From positions 9,931,249-9,995,248 of the forward strand of contig CM012954.1 of assembly GCA_000181795.3 (NCBI GenBank): a stretch of 64,000 nt of DNA, given 5' to 3'. Positions 41,671 through 61,156 of the stretch are shown piece after piece. The DNA comes from Trichinella spiralis (lineage: Eukaryota; Nematoda; Enoplea; Trichinellida; Trichinellidae). The position numbers and the translations under genes were made by a program. Below the pieces are notes generated by a model. It was not told where the DNA came from and made no database searches. It saw only the letters and a program-made list of their open reading frames with translations. Position 1 is the first letter of the stretch; every line of letters begins with the position of its first letter.

Positions 41671-43604
41671 TTATCCATTAAACAATTCTCTGTAAGTAGC
41701 TGATTCACGATTCATTTCATCTAAAGAACGCCAGGATTTTTCTGCAACTTCTTTATCGTGCCGATCAAGCTAAGAAAAATACGCAAATGCTCAACCAGTA
41801 TAAAGTATAACCAGTTTGACAGGATTAAATATCACTCTGCTAATCTTAATAAATTGAAATCAGTGTGCTTTAATGCTATTATTTCTCATTTTAATAATTA
41901 CACTGAAAGAAAGGTGGCGTGAAAATACACATACCACACTGTAGATTTCATCGTTGTGTTCGAAATCGCCACGTCTTCTTGGCAATATATGAACATGAAG
42001 ATGCTGGAACAACAAAACAACAACTTAGGAAAATGTTTCAAATAATTAAATAAAAAAAACTCGTATTAAAATATTTTTCACTTTTACTGTTTGACCAGCC
42101 TCAGGACCATCTTGTATGCATACAGTGGATGAGGAAGTTTTATAAAATTTTGCAAGTTTTGATTCAACCAACTGAACGCAATTAAACAGATCGGCAATTT
42201 CATACGAATTCAATTGAGAAAGCTTTTGCACAAATCTCAAAGGAGATACCAGAGTGTCTTAAAAGCAGAAAAAAGAAACTTTTTTACAAATTCATTTGAA
42301 ATATTTTTTTCTTTGAACAACAAAACGCCCACTCACGTCCTTCTACAACAGGCTTGAGATTCACAAACGCATAACAATGCTCTGATCTGTAGAACACACA
42401 ACTGCTTGGAATTCTTTTTTCCGCAAAAGGATATTCTGATATGCTGTCGATATCTAAATGTCAACTATTCACAGAACAAATCATATTTAATATAATGTAC
42501 TGTGTAACCAAAAAATGGAGAAACACGTGACAGCAGTTGATATAAGTCTGTACGTCGATTATTTTGTGTTGGAAATTGTTTTCTCACAGAATTCTCAAAA
42601 TCCAAATCCAAATCACAAACAGCTAAAGATGGTGTATTTGTTGAACACTGAGCCAACACTGTACCCCACGGATCCACAACCATCGCACGTCCATACGATG
42701 AACGCTTATCGTTGTGCTTGCCACACTGGGCGGCCGCTATAACAAAGCACTGACTATCGATGGCACGGCTGCGAACTAAGACCTTGATTAAAAAAATATA
42801 AGCAATAATAATAATAATTTAATAAAGAAATAATCAAACATACTTCCCAATGAGCCATTCCAGTTGAAACTGTAAATGCCGAAGGATAACACAAAACTTC
42901 TGCTCCAAATTGGCGAGCCAAACAGGCCAGTTCTGGAAACCGTATGTCGTAACACTGTGAAATTTTAATTCAATTTAAATGCAATTCTTTGCATTTGGGA
43001 ATAATACAAAAATTTCACGCATACTGTACTAACAAACAATCTCCCTATTGGAGTTTGCACTGGCAATTGCAAATTGTTTCCAGCAATCGTATAACTACTT
43101 TCACGTATACTCTTTTCTCCCGGAATGTCAACGTCAAACAAATGTACTTTACGGTATTTTGTTACAGTATTACCATGATCGTCAATAATTAAATGTGTAT
43201 TATAAACTCGTACATCACTGTCTTCACTCTAAATAAAGAAACAGATAAATAGAATCAACAACTGTGAATTTATACACGATCAGTATGAAGTATTATTACC
43301 TTCTCATGAAATCCACCAAGCGATAGCCAAACTTTCAATTCACGAGCCAACATACGATATTGGTTAATGTAGACGCCATTTTCTTTCTCAGCCAGTTCAA
43401 TGCTTTTTGATTTCGATGCTGCCACATAATCAAAACATTCCGGAAGAAATATCATCTAAATTTAATAATTGCTGTTCATTATTCTTTTATACATTTCAGT
43501 TCATTGAACAGTAAAGTACTGAATGTTATCGATAAATGAAAGCTAATAAATCAAACGAAAACATGTTCAACGGTGTTGTTTCGTTTTATAAATTTTACAA
43601 TGTT

Positions 43605-43658
<54 letters not shown>

Positions 43659-43914
43659 CATCGAATATAACAAATTGTTTCACGTCAACGATAATAAATG
43701 AATATGAAGCATTGTTTCCACATAAATAATTATAAAATAATTCACGTACTTGGGCATGTTTGGTTTTCGCCAGTCGAATCAAACTTTCGCACTGCTTCCA
43801 GTTATGTTGTTTATCGTCTGTAGAAAGCGTCTGACAAATAGCAACCGTCGACCGTGGCATGGAAGAATAAAAAATGCGACTAGATTGAAATTTAATTAAA
43901 CCAAATCTAATCAT
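41671..43914 (-). CDS. NitFhit: NitFhit fusion: nitrilase-family amidase plus FHIT dinucleoside hydrolase
   Basis: One gene encodes an N-terminal Nit1-type omega-amidase (which hydrolyses deaminated glutathione) and a C-terminal Fhit HIT-family hydrolase (Ap3A to AMP and ADP). In the Nit part the catalytic triad is visible: Glu in FLPECFDY (43.45 kb), Lys in KYRKVHLFDVD (43.14 kb) and Cys in CYDIRFPELA (42.95 kb), followed by AAAQCGKHNDKRSSYG and MVVDPWGTVLAQC. The Fhit part has SCVFYRSEHCYAFVNLKPVV (42.35 kb), QDGPEAGQTVK (42.1 kb) and the histidine triad HLHVHILPRRRGDFEHND (41.97 kb), ending in KSWRSLDEMNRES. The start ATG at 43914 is directly preceded by TATTTTCAG, a likely trans-splice acceptor. 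FAM210 ends only 165 bp upstream on the same strand, so the pair may be co-transcribed. Confidence 0.97.
43612..43655. repeat. (AT)n microsatellite in NitFhit intron
   Basis: About 22 AT units in the intron after the first coding exon of NitFhit. Confidence 0.93.
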
Positions 43915-44079
43915 CTGAAAATAGATTTCAGATCAAAAAAATATCTGAAAGTAAAGCAGAAAGAAATACCGACACTGCGGCTAAACACACATTTAAAATA
44001 TGAAAAATTTTCAAAATTTTAATAATATAATATTATTTAAAAAAAGAAAAACAATCCCTAATATGAATGAAGGAATAAT

Positions 44080-45447
44080 TTATGATTGCCGTGGTCGGCT
44101 ACTCGAACCAAGTCTGTTTCGCTTGGAAGATATTTTTGAAATGTTTTTCCATTTGCCTTTGAGTTTGCTCGATTCGACTTTGTAACGTTCCCGTAATTGA
44201 AAACGCTTCTGCTCCACAAAACGTTTTACTTGCTCTTTACTGGGTGCAGGTTTGATCAATCCCATGCGAACTAAATATTTCACGCTCACAGCTGTGACAC
44301 CAATTGTGGCTGTGTATCTCAAAGGTGTTACAATCTTAAAAACGTAAAAAATATTTCAAAAGAAAAACTAACTTATTAACTAATTAAAATTTATAATAAA
44401 AATATATCTAATACAAATAAATATATAAAAAAATAAAAATCTAATCTCAATTAACTGATACAAAACAGCAATTGAACATATTTTTCAATTAAATTAAAAC
44501 AAAGCTTGATTGCTAAATTACTGTAGTTCTATTAAAAACTGTCGATCATGCAAAGTAAACACTGGAACGTTCGCAATTGCTGCACAAAATATTAAACTTG
44601 AAATATTTGTAGCAGCCATGTAAACAATGGAGTTAAAATTTTAAATTAAATATTACAACTATTAGTTTTCATGTTCGTGGAAACATAAGTGTTTTAGAAA
44701 ATTGAAATTACAAATATTTTCTCTCATATTAAATTCAGTAGTGTTATTTTACAGTTTTGTTGATTAGTGAATAATTTTATTAAAAAGTATGCTAAACAGT
44801 TACTTTGAACATGGCGTACGCAAGAGCTATGTTTCCAGCACGAGGCGCCTGTTTTAAACGATTCAAAATTTGCTCACTGAAGCCCATCGATTCCAATATT
44901 CCGACGAGATCTACTCCACTGAAATAAATCGTTTTGAATTTGATTAAAAAAGCATATTTTTACAGTTGAATTTTACAACCGAATTACCATAGCCATACCT
45001 TGCGGCTAAGTAATAAAACGATCCAAGCCATACAGATGAGGTAATCAAATGAACTGGAACCAGAACATACCAATATCGTTTGAAAGTCAACTTGAATTTC
45101 TGATAAGTTGTCAGCTTAGATTCATCATCAACATCAGCTTTTTTATCCGGTTGCGAACCGTTCGATTTACTAGATTCCAAAGAGGCCAGTGAACGGTGAT
45201 ACTGAATGGAACTAACAGAAAATGTGCATCTCGAATTATGAGAAAGTGAAAGTGATCCATATTTCCACGGAACTATAAATTAATTTATTATAATAAACAT
45301 TAAAAAACCAACTAAGCGGTTGAAGAGCATACCTAATTTTTCAAATTTCAAAAGGGGATTTCGATTAAATGGATAATTTCGCAAAAAATTCAACTTCAAA
45401 CCTCGCCACGATCTTGAGCAACTCGTAATTGCACGTAAAAGTGCCAT
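44080..45447 (-). CDS. FAM210 family mitochondrial protein (DUF1279)
   Basis: A mitochondrial membrane protein of the FAM210A/B family; relatives influence mitochondrial translation and protein homeostasis. The first exon (ATG at 45447) encodes an Arg/Ser-rich amphipathic leader, MALLRAITSCSRSWRGLKLN, typical of a mitochondrial targeting peptide. After a polar linker comes the DUF1279 domain: YQKFKLTFKRYWYVLVPVHL and SSVWLGSFYYLAARYG (45.0-45.1 kb), VDLVGILESMGF (44.9 kb), then PLRYTATIGVTAVSVKYLVR (44.3 kb) and a basic, probably coiled C-terminal tail. Four to five exons fit one frame, with the stop at 44080. NitFhit follows after 165 bp. Confidence 0.92.
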
Positions 45448-46553
45448 TAATTGAAAAAAATTAATCTGACAGATCAACTTGCTGGACGATGATAATACTG
45501 GTCAACGATAAATCGATTTTCGAGCAACATCTTTCAAAAATTGAACCACTTTCAACCAATTATAACTTGAAAAAATTTCATACATTACAGATTCATAACA
45601 GTGATAATTGAAGAGATTTGATTTATTTAACAAAAAGTAATTCTCACAATATAAAAATGAAGGTTGGAATGTTCAGCTCAGTTCAAACAGTTGTTTTCAT
45701 CACGTGCTTTCTCCAAAAAGTTTCAAAAATCACTGCTTAACAAAGATTCCTATTTTAGACTAAAAAGAGAATACAGAATAAATTAAGAACGTGCATGAAT
45801 TAACAGACTTCGTCAAAATGAATAAATTAAAATAAAGAAATTTCACAAAACAAACTGCTATTTTGAAAATTACCTATTTATTAAAAAAAAGCTAAATACA
45901 ATCAAAAGTGAAGTAATGTTAATGATATATATTAACTTTGCTGTGTTGTTTCTAAGATATGATTCAATAAAAATGCAATAACGCGAAATATTGCAAACCG
46001 TCTTTCAGCTTACAATAGGAACATATAAAAATATATACATATTGATATTACAACAATTTAATTTCAGTTGAAAAAAATGTAATAATATATGATGAACAAC
46101 TAAGTAGATGTGAGCAATAAAGTTAACAAAAATCAAGTTAAGTAGTCTAAAGGCTTTACAAAGAGGCAAATCAAATCAAGAATTTTATTTTCTAAATCTC
46201 TCATATTCTCTATATTTTTCTCAGCCGTCTATATTCTCACAATATGTTAAACATACACACTTCACTACCAGATAAATAATGCAACAACAATATGAAAACT
46301 GTAGTAAAGATTGCCCGAAATGGAAAAAAACCAGTAAGAAACAACATAACAAACACAATCATAACGCGAATGGACTGAACACATCATCGACAGTTAGAAT
46401 TACCGTATCCCATAATCAGGTTGAAATTCACATCCGGTTTCCGGTAAATTTGGAAAAAAATAACGTACAAGGTGGTGTTTCAGAAATGTTTGCTTCGTTT
46501 GTAAACAACTATACTTGATGGAAAAGAAAAAAGGGTTATTCGAGAGAAAATCC
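45448..46553. other. Intergenic, FAM210 to tRNA-Glu
   Basis: About 1.1 kb of AT-rich sequence. A short plus-strand frame at 46.28-46.52 kb has no family resemblance. Confidence 0.55.
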
Positions 46554-46625
46554 TTCCCATGCCGGGATTCGAACCCGGGTCTTGCGGGTGAGAGCCGCAT
46601 ATCCTAACCACTGGACTACATGGGA
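46554..46625 (-). tRNA. trnE-CTC: tRNA-Glu (anticodon CTC)
   Basis: On the minus strand the 72 nt fold as a complete cloverleaf. The acceptor stem TCCCATG pairs with CATGGGA and leaves an A discriminator. The anticodon stem TGCGG/CCGCA encloses the loop CTCTCAC, so the anticodon is CTC, reading GAG. The T arm is CCGGG-TTCGAAT-CCCGG. The internal promoters (A box around GTCCAGTGGTTAGGA and B box GGTTCGAATCC) are intact. No intron. Confidence 0.97.
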
Positions 46626-47331
46626 GGTTGTTTATTTCCTGGAAACTACATATATAAACTGATTATTAATTAATCATCAAAATTACCAATTTATGGATTG
46701 AGTTCTTTCAACAATTTCCACTTGGACTATTTTCCATTATGAACTTACTTTTTTTTTCTTCAAAAACTGCTTTTGTAAACACGCTCAAATCAAGCGTAAA
46801 TTGAAAGATACGATTGATAAAAAAGAAAAGAAAAAAAATATTCAAATGAAAACACAATAAATTCTACAATAGTTTCATTTTTTTAATTTAAATATCAATT
46901 GTTGCAAATTTCTAACAAACAAGTAAGTGGAAATTTTGGAGCAACGAAAGAAAGCATCGCATACATTTCGCAATAAGAAAGAAAAAATGAGAAGAAAAGA
47001 AAAGCAACACTGAACAAAGAATTAAAAATTAATTTTATGAATAAAATTTATTTTTTTTATCTTTCAATTCTACGGTGATCAGCAATTGAAATGCATCATA
47101 ACTGGAACTAGAGAAACAAAACGACTGTCGAAAATTGTCGTTTCTTTGCTCAAAGCAAACTATTGTGTGTGTTATTGAATGAACAAAAATGGGAATGAAA
47201 AACAAATAAGAAGAAGAAGAAGAAGAAAATAAATAAATTAATTAATAAACAAAATCGCTATAACAAACAAACAAACAACAAAATAATGCAGGGGAAAGAA
47301 AAAGTGAGTTTAAGAGAAGAAGCATGATTGT
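46626..47331. other. Intergenic, tRNA to ARHGAP39
   Basis: About 700 bp of AT-rich sequence with an AAG repeat at 47.21-47.23 kb; it should hold the 3' UTR of ARHGAP39. Confidence 0.6.
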
Positions 47332-53873
<6,542 letters not shown>

Positions 53874-56021
53874 GCATCACAACTAGTTGAATATGAAGAC
53901 TTTTAAAGTGAAGTGAACATTATTGCAATTGAATTCCCATTTTGCCATAATGACCACAATTTTCTAGTTAACCTGAAAATATAATATATTCTGAATGAAA
54001 TATGACAAAAATAAAACACGCGATTAATAATTATACATCCATAAATGCAATTTAGCATCAAAAATGAGCAGAATCAAAACAGCTTAACTGCCAGTTGTAA
54101 GTTGAATCAAATCCCACAATATATGTATATCAACTCTAGTCGATTACTGCCACAAACGTGACATGTTGAAACTTTGATTCAACGAAGATTTGAAAAAATA
54201 ATCAAATAGAAAGATTAAAATATTGTTACTTTCCAACTTTACAGAGCCAATAAATAATGAAATTCACACTGGTTCATTTAAAAAATGAGATATAAGTTTG
54301 TAAATACAAAAAATCAGTAACAAAATAAATGAAGATATATAATTTAGTCACAAAGCGTTCGCATGAATAAAGCTGGTGATTAGAAGATATCTGATTCACG
54401 CGTACACCGCAACAGCGGTCGTCAAGCAGCAAATGCAGCATTAGCAAAAGCAAAAGCAATAGCAATAGCAGCAGAAGCAGCAGCAGCAGCGGGACTACTT
54501 CTAGCTTCCATATGCCGAAAGATCGATTGCCGAGAACAATAGTAAATAGCTCTTGAAAATGCGACGTCGTGGTCGATGTACAGGTCAGCATAATGCAAAT
54601 GCACTCTTAATGCAATTATGCGAAACACATGCACCTGCTTCATTCAAGTAAATTATAAAAATCAAACAAATACTTGAAAATTCTCTTAAAAAACAGAACA
54701 AGAAAACCACGAATCTTATCCATAATATACGAGCACACAGAATAACTGCAAAATCATTGTACGACAAAATGAAAACAAATCTACAAGTAAACAACCTGGA
54801 CAAATAATGTAAAACGAGTTTACCAACATCCGGAAGATGTTTCTCTGACCAATTTGAGCGTAAACAGCACAGATTACGTTATGACCGTGTTATGGAAAAT
54901 TTTGAAGCCCGCATAGAATGCAATGCGAATTAGCAATTTGATGGTCATCGTAAATAAACATCATTATCTAACACATGCTGGGTGTCAGTCAGTCGGTCAA
55001 TGTCGCGTACTCTTATCACAATCTTCATTGAAAAATAAAAGTACAATGCAACCAGCGGAAATTAAATATAAATTCATTGTGATTGCATCGTTAACAACTA
55101 ATTTAACACCACAATTGCCTCCACTGTTTCGAAATAAAGAAATTTAGATATTTTATTATGTTAAAAAATAAAATCACTAAACAAGGTCGAATATGGAACA
55201 ATAAATGAAATAGTATTAAAACAACTAATCAAATAACAAGCAGTACAAACATTTTCTCAACAGGGTCATGAGATTAGTCAGAATTTATACTGTATTTTTC
55301 TAAATAATGCAGGAACAACTATTGACAACTGTGATCAAAAATAAATTAATGCTGAAAGTTAAAAGATGTTTTCTCTTCAAAAATAATATTTATTCACAAA
55401 AAACTTTATATATTATAAGTAACTACAATAAATATGCTGTTAGTTTTACTTTCGGCTAATTATTTGAGAAATTAATTAAAAAATATTTTTTACAGTAATT
55501 ACAGCGTTACCTGCATTACTGTTACTGTTGTATAAGATTTATTTTGCAAATTTGTTACTTTGATTTCAGTTATTTAAATGATTTATTTAACCTATCAGTA
55601 TAGATAATTGTATTTTGTGTGAAAAACTTGTTTCGTAATTTTGAAATTTCTCTCATCACATTTTTGTGAGCTGTGGTAAGCAGCATTGTACTGAAACATT
55701 TATTTCGGAAATGGACAACGTTTGTTTTTTATCGAAACGAGAAGCTTATTTAAGTTTTACTTGTTTCTTTATTTAGTTAAAAAAACTTAGAATAAGCGGA
55801 AATTTTTCGTATACACTACAAATAGTCCAGTTATTATGAGATGTATAACTTTACCGTAGTAATTTGCCTAGACATGATCAGCAGTAGACATATTGAGTAA
55901 ATTATATTAGTAAAGTTTCTGAAGTTTTCTTTCACTTGTTTAAGGTGAATATTTTTGTCACTGAATAACTGTTATCGTTCATTGTATTAGTGCATTCTTT
56001 TGAAGCTGATTTAACTATTCG
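53874..56021. other. Divergent intergenic region
   Basis: About 2.1 kb between the divergent ARHGAP39 and MIA40 genes. It holds a GCA/AGC-rich simple repeat at 54.43-54.49 kb but no exon I can support. Both promoters should lie here. Confidence 0.55.
54427..54491. repeat. Imperfect GCA/GCAA repeat
   Basis: Imperfect repetition of agca, gcaaaa and gcagca units. It creates frames rich in Ala on one strand and Leu on the other, which are not believed to be genes. Confidence 0.8.
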
Positions 56022-56948
56022 ATGACAGAAGAAAAGTGTTTTGGTGAGTACCTTTATCCAGTTCACATTGTATGTAAAGTTTTTTCAGACGATAAACAAG
56101 TTATTTTATCATTTTGAGATGTAGTTTGATTATTCGGAAATTTGTATTTATAAATCACTAATATTTCTTCCAGGAAAAGACAAAGTTATTTTCGTTACTA
56201 AGGAACAGCAAGCAGTTCCATTACATCCCGATGTTCAAGCACTCAGTATCTCTTTAGATGACGACGAACGCGGTAAGATGTTGATCACACGACAATAAAA
56301 AGTCGAACTAACATTATCCCTGTATGTATGTTATTCGAAAAGTAGCTGAAGGGGAAATGAGTTTATAAATTATGTAAAGAATTATAACTTATCCCAAACA
56401 AGTTACATTCTATTGTCAAATTGTAAATAACGGTTATTATTTGATTAATTTATATCGAATGCGAAATGGAAATGTGTGTTTACCGGAAATGCAAATTATT
56501 AAATTGATAAAATAATAACAAATCAATACTCAGCGTGTAATATGTTGATTAACAATAATGGGTGGTCGTAAATTCTATAGGCCCAGTACTTGCTAATGGT
56601 GAAATCAACTGGAATTGTCCTTGTTTGGGTGGAATGGTGGCAGGACCGTGCGGTTACGACTTTCGACAAGCATTCGGCTGTTTCCACAAAAGTACCGCCG
56701 ATCCTCGTGGTTCGGACTGCATGGAACAATTTTCCCAGCTGAATGAATGTCTCTCAAAATATCCCAACCTTTACGGCGGCTACGATTCGGATGAGAATGA
56801 AGATACAATGAATTTCGCAGGCGAAAAATCCAATTCAAACACATTTTCTGCCGATGAAAACACTGTTGAAGATCAACAACTTTCTAATGAAAATCAACTC
56901 ATGTTACCTAAATTGTCATCAGAAGCAACAAATCAGAGAAAAGAATAA
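56022..56948 (+). CDS. CHCHD4: MIA40/CHCHD4 intermembrane-space import oxidoreductase
   Basis: MIA40 oxidises and traps small Cys-rich proteins in the mitochondrial intermembrane space. Three exons (56022-56043, 56174-56272, 56581-56948) give 162 residues. The N-terminus [20 protein letters not shown] matches animal CHCHD4 (GKDRIIFVTKED). The redox-active CPC motif is in [11 protein letters not shown]. The twin Cx9C motifs follow: [11 protein letters not shown] and [11 protein letters not shown], with [15 protein letters not shown] closing the helical hairpin. The C-terminal tail of about 55 residues is polar and acidic. As in animals, there is no N-terminal membrane anchor. It lies divergently from ARHGAP39 and converges on the TOMM6-like gene 92 bp downstream. 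Confidence 0.97.
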
Positions 56949-57040
56949 AAAAATATTATTATTATTTTAAATTTATTATTATTTCATCGAATTAATTCGA
57001 AAAATTCTCTTTATAAATGATATTTCCAATTTTTCAGCTT

Positions 57041-57303
57041 TCAAGGCGACATTGAATCGAAAGTATCTATTGACGATAGCACATTTGCTACATAAACACC
57101 CACTGAAAACATCAATGCAGATTTCACCACAGACCTGTGTATAAAACACAATAATAATAAATAGATTAAAAAAATTAAATAAAATAAACGAAAGAAAATA
57201 CATACCACTGGAAAGGATCGTTGTAGATGCTGCTGAGAGCGCTACGCAGTGTGATCTTTCTGGATTTATCCCCAGACTTTCTTCGTGAAATTCCACTGTG
57301 CAT
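57041..57303 (-). CDS. TOMM6: TOMM6-like small subunit of the mitochondrial import pore
   Basis: A two-exon microgene (57206-57303 and 57041-57134) encodes 63 residues. The N-terminal half is basic (MHSGISRRKSGDKSRK...). The second half reads YNDPFQWSVVKSALMFSVGV followed by YVANVLSSIDTFDSMSP. This follows animal TOMM6, which has RNDFRRN, then one helix with GLFAAGVWLARNLSDID and a short tail. Phases agree (TG|G across the intron) and both splice sites are canonical. TOMM6 stabilises the TOM complex at the outer membrane. The FGD gene ends 265 bp upstream on the same strand, so co-transcription is possible. The similarity is short, so the assignment is probable rather than certain. Confidence 0.72.
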
Positions 57304-57567
57304 TTTCTTCTATTCCAACAGCGAAAATAATAAAGCGGCTTAAATGGAGAATATTATAAACAATTCCAATCAGCAGTTCAGTAATCAGTATTCATGTTCG
57401 AAACATGCCATCAAATCACACAATGTTGCCATAATTTAAGCAAAGACAACATTTTTTTATTACCAATAAAAATTAATGAACGATTGAATTGAAATACCAA
57501 TAAACTATTGGCAACAATGAAACAACAGTGCACACGGGCACAAAAGTCACACAGGTCACAACAATTA

Positions 57568-57710
57568 TTAAAATTTAGACCGATTGAATTCGGTTACAGA
57601 TAAATCAGTCACCGATGACTCATTGCAGCAGAAAGCATCTTCAAAATCTATCAGTACACTTTTCACGGCGTTGTACCAACTAAATAAAAAATTTAGAAGG
57701 AAATTTCTAC

Positions 57711-57752
<42 letters not shown>

Positions 57753-60700
57753 CTTGTGAGTAATTTCGTTCGTATCGCCTTTCAGTACCATTTTCAATGA
57801 CTGACTTTGCGTAGTCATCACTTGATTTTTGTGTGAAATTTCAAGCATATCTGGCAGGCCTTCGACACCTCGTATTTTAAGCGCTTCATAACTGATCAGC
57901 ACAACTTTCCACTTGCAGACTTTGTCCTGTGAAATTAAGATTTTTCAATTCAACAGAAAAAAGTTTTTTTTTCTTTACAAAAAAATTAAAAAACATCCTA
58001 CCTCAGACGCAGCATAAAATTCCATCACACTGTCCTTGCGCAAAATGCACCAGTATCGTTTCCACGCATCCCTCTTTCTCTGATGCCAAACGTAACCTTT
58101 CATCACACAGTCGTCGTCGAGGGTTATCTTAAAAAAATCAAATAAAATAAGCTTAACTTTTTTTGAAAAAAAAACATCTCACCAAATTGCCATTTGAAGA
58201 TTTTTTCTGCTCAACTCTACATCTCGGAGGAAAAAACATGTTACATTTCAAAAATTCAGGACTAAATATTTTTGAAGATGCATCCGCTCCGAAAGCTAAA
58301 TCAAAAATAAAAAAACAATATTATCAATAAAATATTATTCCAATTATTTATTCATCATTATACATCTATTCAGTAAGATATCATAACAAAGCGGACAGAC
58401 AATTTCAACTGAAAAATCTGCATATTCCAAGGGAGCCTTCCCTATACATCTGCGACAAATCACCTAAACGCAAAAGTAAAAAAAACATTTAATAGTCAAT
58501 AAAATTAATTAATAAGTTTCAACAGACCTTTCCACATGCACGACAATGATGACGACGACGAAGTGTTGTAAAAGGAGTAATGCAGTGTTGACACATGGTT
58601 ACACGATCGTCCGGTACCCAAGGCGGAGCTTTCCGACCTATTTCTTCTGTTGGACTTTGTTTATCACCATGAACAGAAGACTAAAAAAGAATAGAAAAAA
58701 AATTTAAATTATGCAAAATAGACATTTTATAATAAATAAAATTAAACATTTTCAGATTGTTCCAATGTCAAATTGCAGTCCGAGAATCTACTTTTGGACA
58801 TTTGCATTGCTTCCTTAATTGCCTTTATCCATTCGTCACGCTCAGATAAAGATCTTGAAATAAATTCAGTTGAAAAGTATAAAAAATGTTTAAAATATAC
58901 TTGGCAAGAATGATGATAGAACGACGCTGACTTCTAAGGTGAAATTCTTTCGATGTAGCATCATTCTTCGGCAACACAGGCATATCCAAAGTTTCCAGCG
59001 GTAATACATTACGCACCCGAAGCATGCTGCTTCCATGCACCACCGGAGCGCAGTACAAAAGAATATCATTAAACTGAAATAAATTCATTATTTTATGCAA
59101 TCAAATTGCGAAATATTTTAACAACAATAATACATACTAAAACCAAAAAGCGAGGATGAATTTCTTTGCGAGAATGTTTCATCACTTCCCCTTCTTTGAG
59201 CAACTTCCGGCCTGGTTGAACGATTTCATAATCACTGTACAATCGACGCTGCAAGTGAAACATTTTACGCAAATTGTCCCCTTCAACCAAGCCATGTTCA
59301 ATTTCCAAAGCAACACTCTCCAACAATCGTTTAGCTTCTGTAAAAATTAATCAAAAAAGCGAATTTAAATTAGCCAAAAAATAAAATATTCAATTCTTGA
59401 TCAAAATTACCAAGCGCTGATTTATATTCTTCTGAATTTGGAGAGCAATATTTCAAATAAGTTGACAACAAAAGCGGATAACGGCAAATTCGTTGATGAA
59501 CACAGTCCAGCTGATGCACCAAAAGTAAACCGCCGAAATGCTTTTTCTAAATCAATATCAATATTATACAAATCGAAAAAAAAATTCACTCTTCTTATAC
59601 AGTATACTGTTAAATTTAAATTATAGAAAATGACGTTCAGGCGCCTTTTTCTTTTTTATCAAAGCACCACCGAACATGTAATAGTTCTTGTTGTTGTTCC
59701 AATTATGTCAATATAAATATTACTTAAAGAAAGTGAATAATTGTATTTTAGAAGGAAGAAAAAAAGCAACCTAAAAATGCCAAAATGAAAGCAAAACTTA
59801 CGTCTACATATCAGATAAATTAAACCAGAAAAAAGTTCTCAATAAAACGATTGACAAGAATTTATAAAATAATGCATATCCTGAATGATGTGAAAAAAAT
59901 TGAACTTCAATGACCTCAAAATTATGTACTGCCGCGGCGAAATCAGGATATTGCCTGCAATTTTGAATAAGTTGTGTTGCCAATTCTTCTTTTTGTTGTA
60001 AAAACATTCGACTCATCTTCAAAAAATGACCCACTTTTAAAAGAATATCGGCAATTTGTGGTCGTGATGTCCTAAAATCAAACAGATCAATAACTGCGGA
60101 AATTTTTTTTCTCTGAAACAACTAAAAGCAACACAATAACGTGGATCGACCATGATAAAAACAGATTTTGATTTGTGATCAATTTAAACATTACAAACAA
60201 CAGTGAATCATCGAAACTGAGTGGGCTGCCATCGAATTACTCACCAACTATCTAATCTTGACTGCAATCGTTCTGCTATCTCCAGATGAAGCTTACGCAA
60301 TGCATGCAAATGTCGAGCAATTTCATTTGATACATCCGGTTGAACAAGAAGACGTTGATTGATCAAGCTTTGACTTTCTATAAATTTGGGAAAATCCTAA
60401 AATAATAATAATAACAATTTTGAAAGTGGAATTCAAAATTTTCAAATTCAATTACAACGCTCAGTGCTTTCAAAGTATTTACATAGGCCCATTCAGTTCT
60501 GCACATCTCTTCGGCAACTCTGTACAACTTATCTTTCTGTTGTGGCTATATAAATAAAAAAAGCATTAAAAAACAGAATAAAAGTAAAAATAAAAAACAA
60601 CCTCTTGATATATAATTTCTTCCTCTTCGGACGATTCACTAGCAGAATATACACCACTGCTTCTTTCGGAAAAGTATGAATCATGACCAGGCAAATAGTT

Positions 60701-61156
60701 ATATCGCCTGTTTTCGTTCAACTTTTTCAAAAGCGACTTCCTCCATTTCGACGACCTACGCGACAAACTGAGATCGCCAAACGAGAAACTGTGACGAAGG
60801 GAATTGCAACTTGAGCTCTGATGCAAAGCGTTCTCAGAATGCCAACGATGAAAACTTTGACTTTTCACAAGAACAGGCAAAGTAACTCTACGCTTATCAT
60901 CACATTGAACATTGGACTTTCTGATAATGAAAAAAAGAATATGCTGAAAATTTATACTTTGAGCGAAAAAAACACAATACCGATCATTCCCAAAAATAGG
61001 CGGAGCAGGAGCTGGCCGAACTGCCCGCAGTGGAGAATTGCGAAGATGCCTGTATTTCTCCACCAAGTGTAAAGGCTTGGGTGGAACAGGAGGTGGTACA
61101 GCAGATCGCATCAAAAGAAATTCACTACTATCCACATATCCAACACCAGATACCAT
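57568..61156 (-). CDS. FGD/frabin-type RhoGEF (DH-PH-FYVE-PH), EXC-5-like
   Basis: This is a Cdc42 guanine-nucleotide exchange factor that acts in actin and endosomal tubule organisation. In order: a Pro-rich N-terminus (PPPVPPKP, a likely SH3 ligand, 61.1 kb) and a Ser-rich segment (60.6-60.9 kb); the DH domain (60.5-59.4 kb: [20 protein letters not shown], then [20 protein letters not shown], then [18 protein letters not shown]); a first PH domain (59.35-58.8 kb, [18 protein letters not shown]); a FYVE zinc finger (58.4-58.6 kb, CQHC and [17 protein letters not shown]); and a second PH domain (58.1-57.6 kb, [19 protein letters not shown]). This is the full FGD architecture. The ATG at 61156 is the best start seen; an upstream exon is not excluded. 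A small exon inside DH (59.6-59.9 kb) was not resolved. Confidence 0.94.
57713..57751. repeat. (TTA)n microsatellite in FGD intron
   Basis: About thirteen TTA units in the intron before the last FGD exon. Confidence 0.95.

Noticed and set aside
54274-54643. Minus-strand frames rich in Leu and Ala
   Set aside because: They are produced by a GCA-type simple repeat; no splice sites or family resemblance support a gene.
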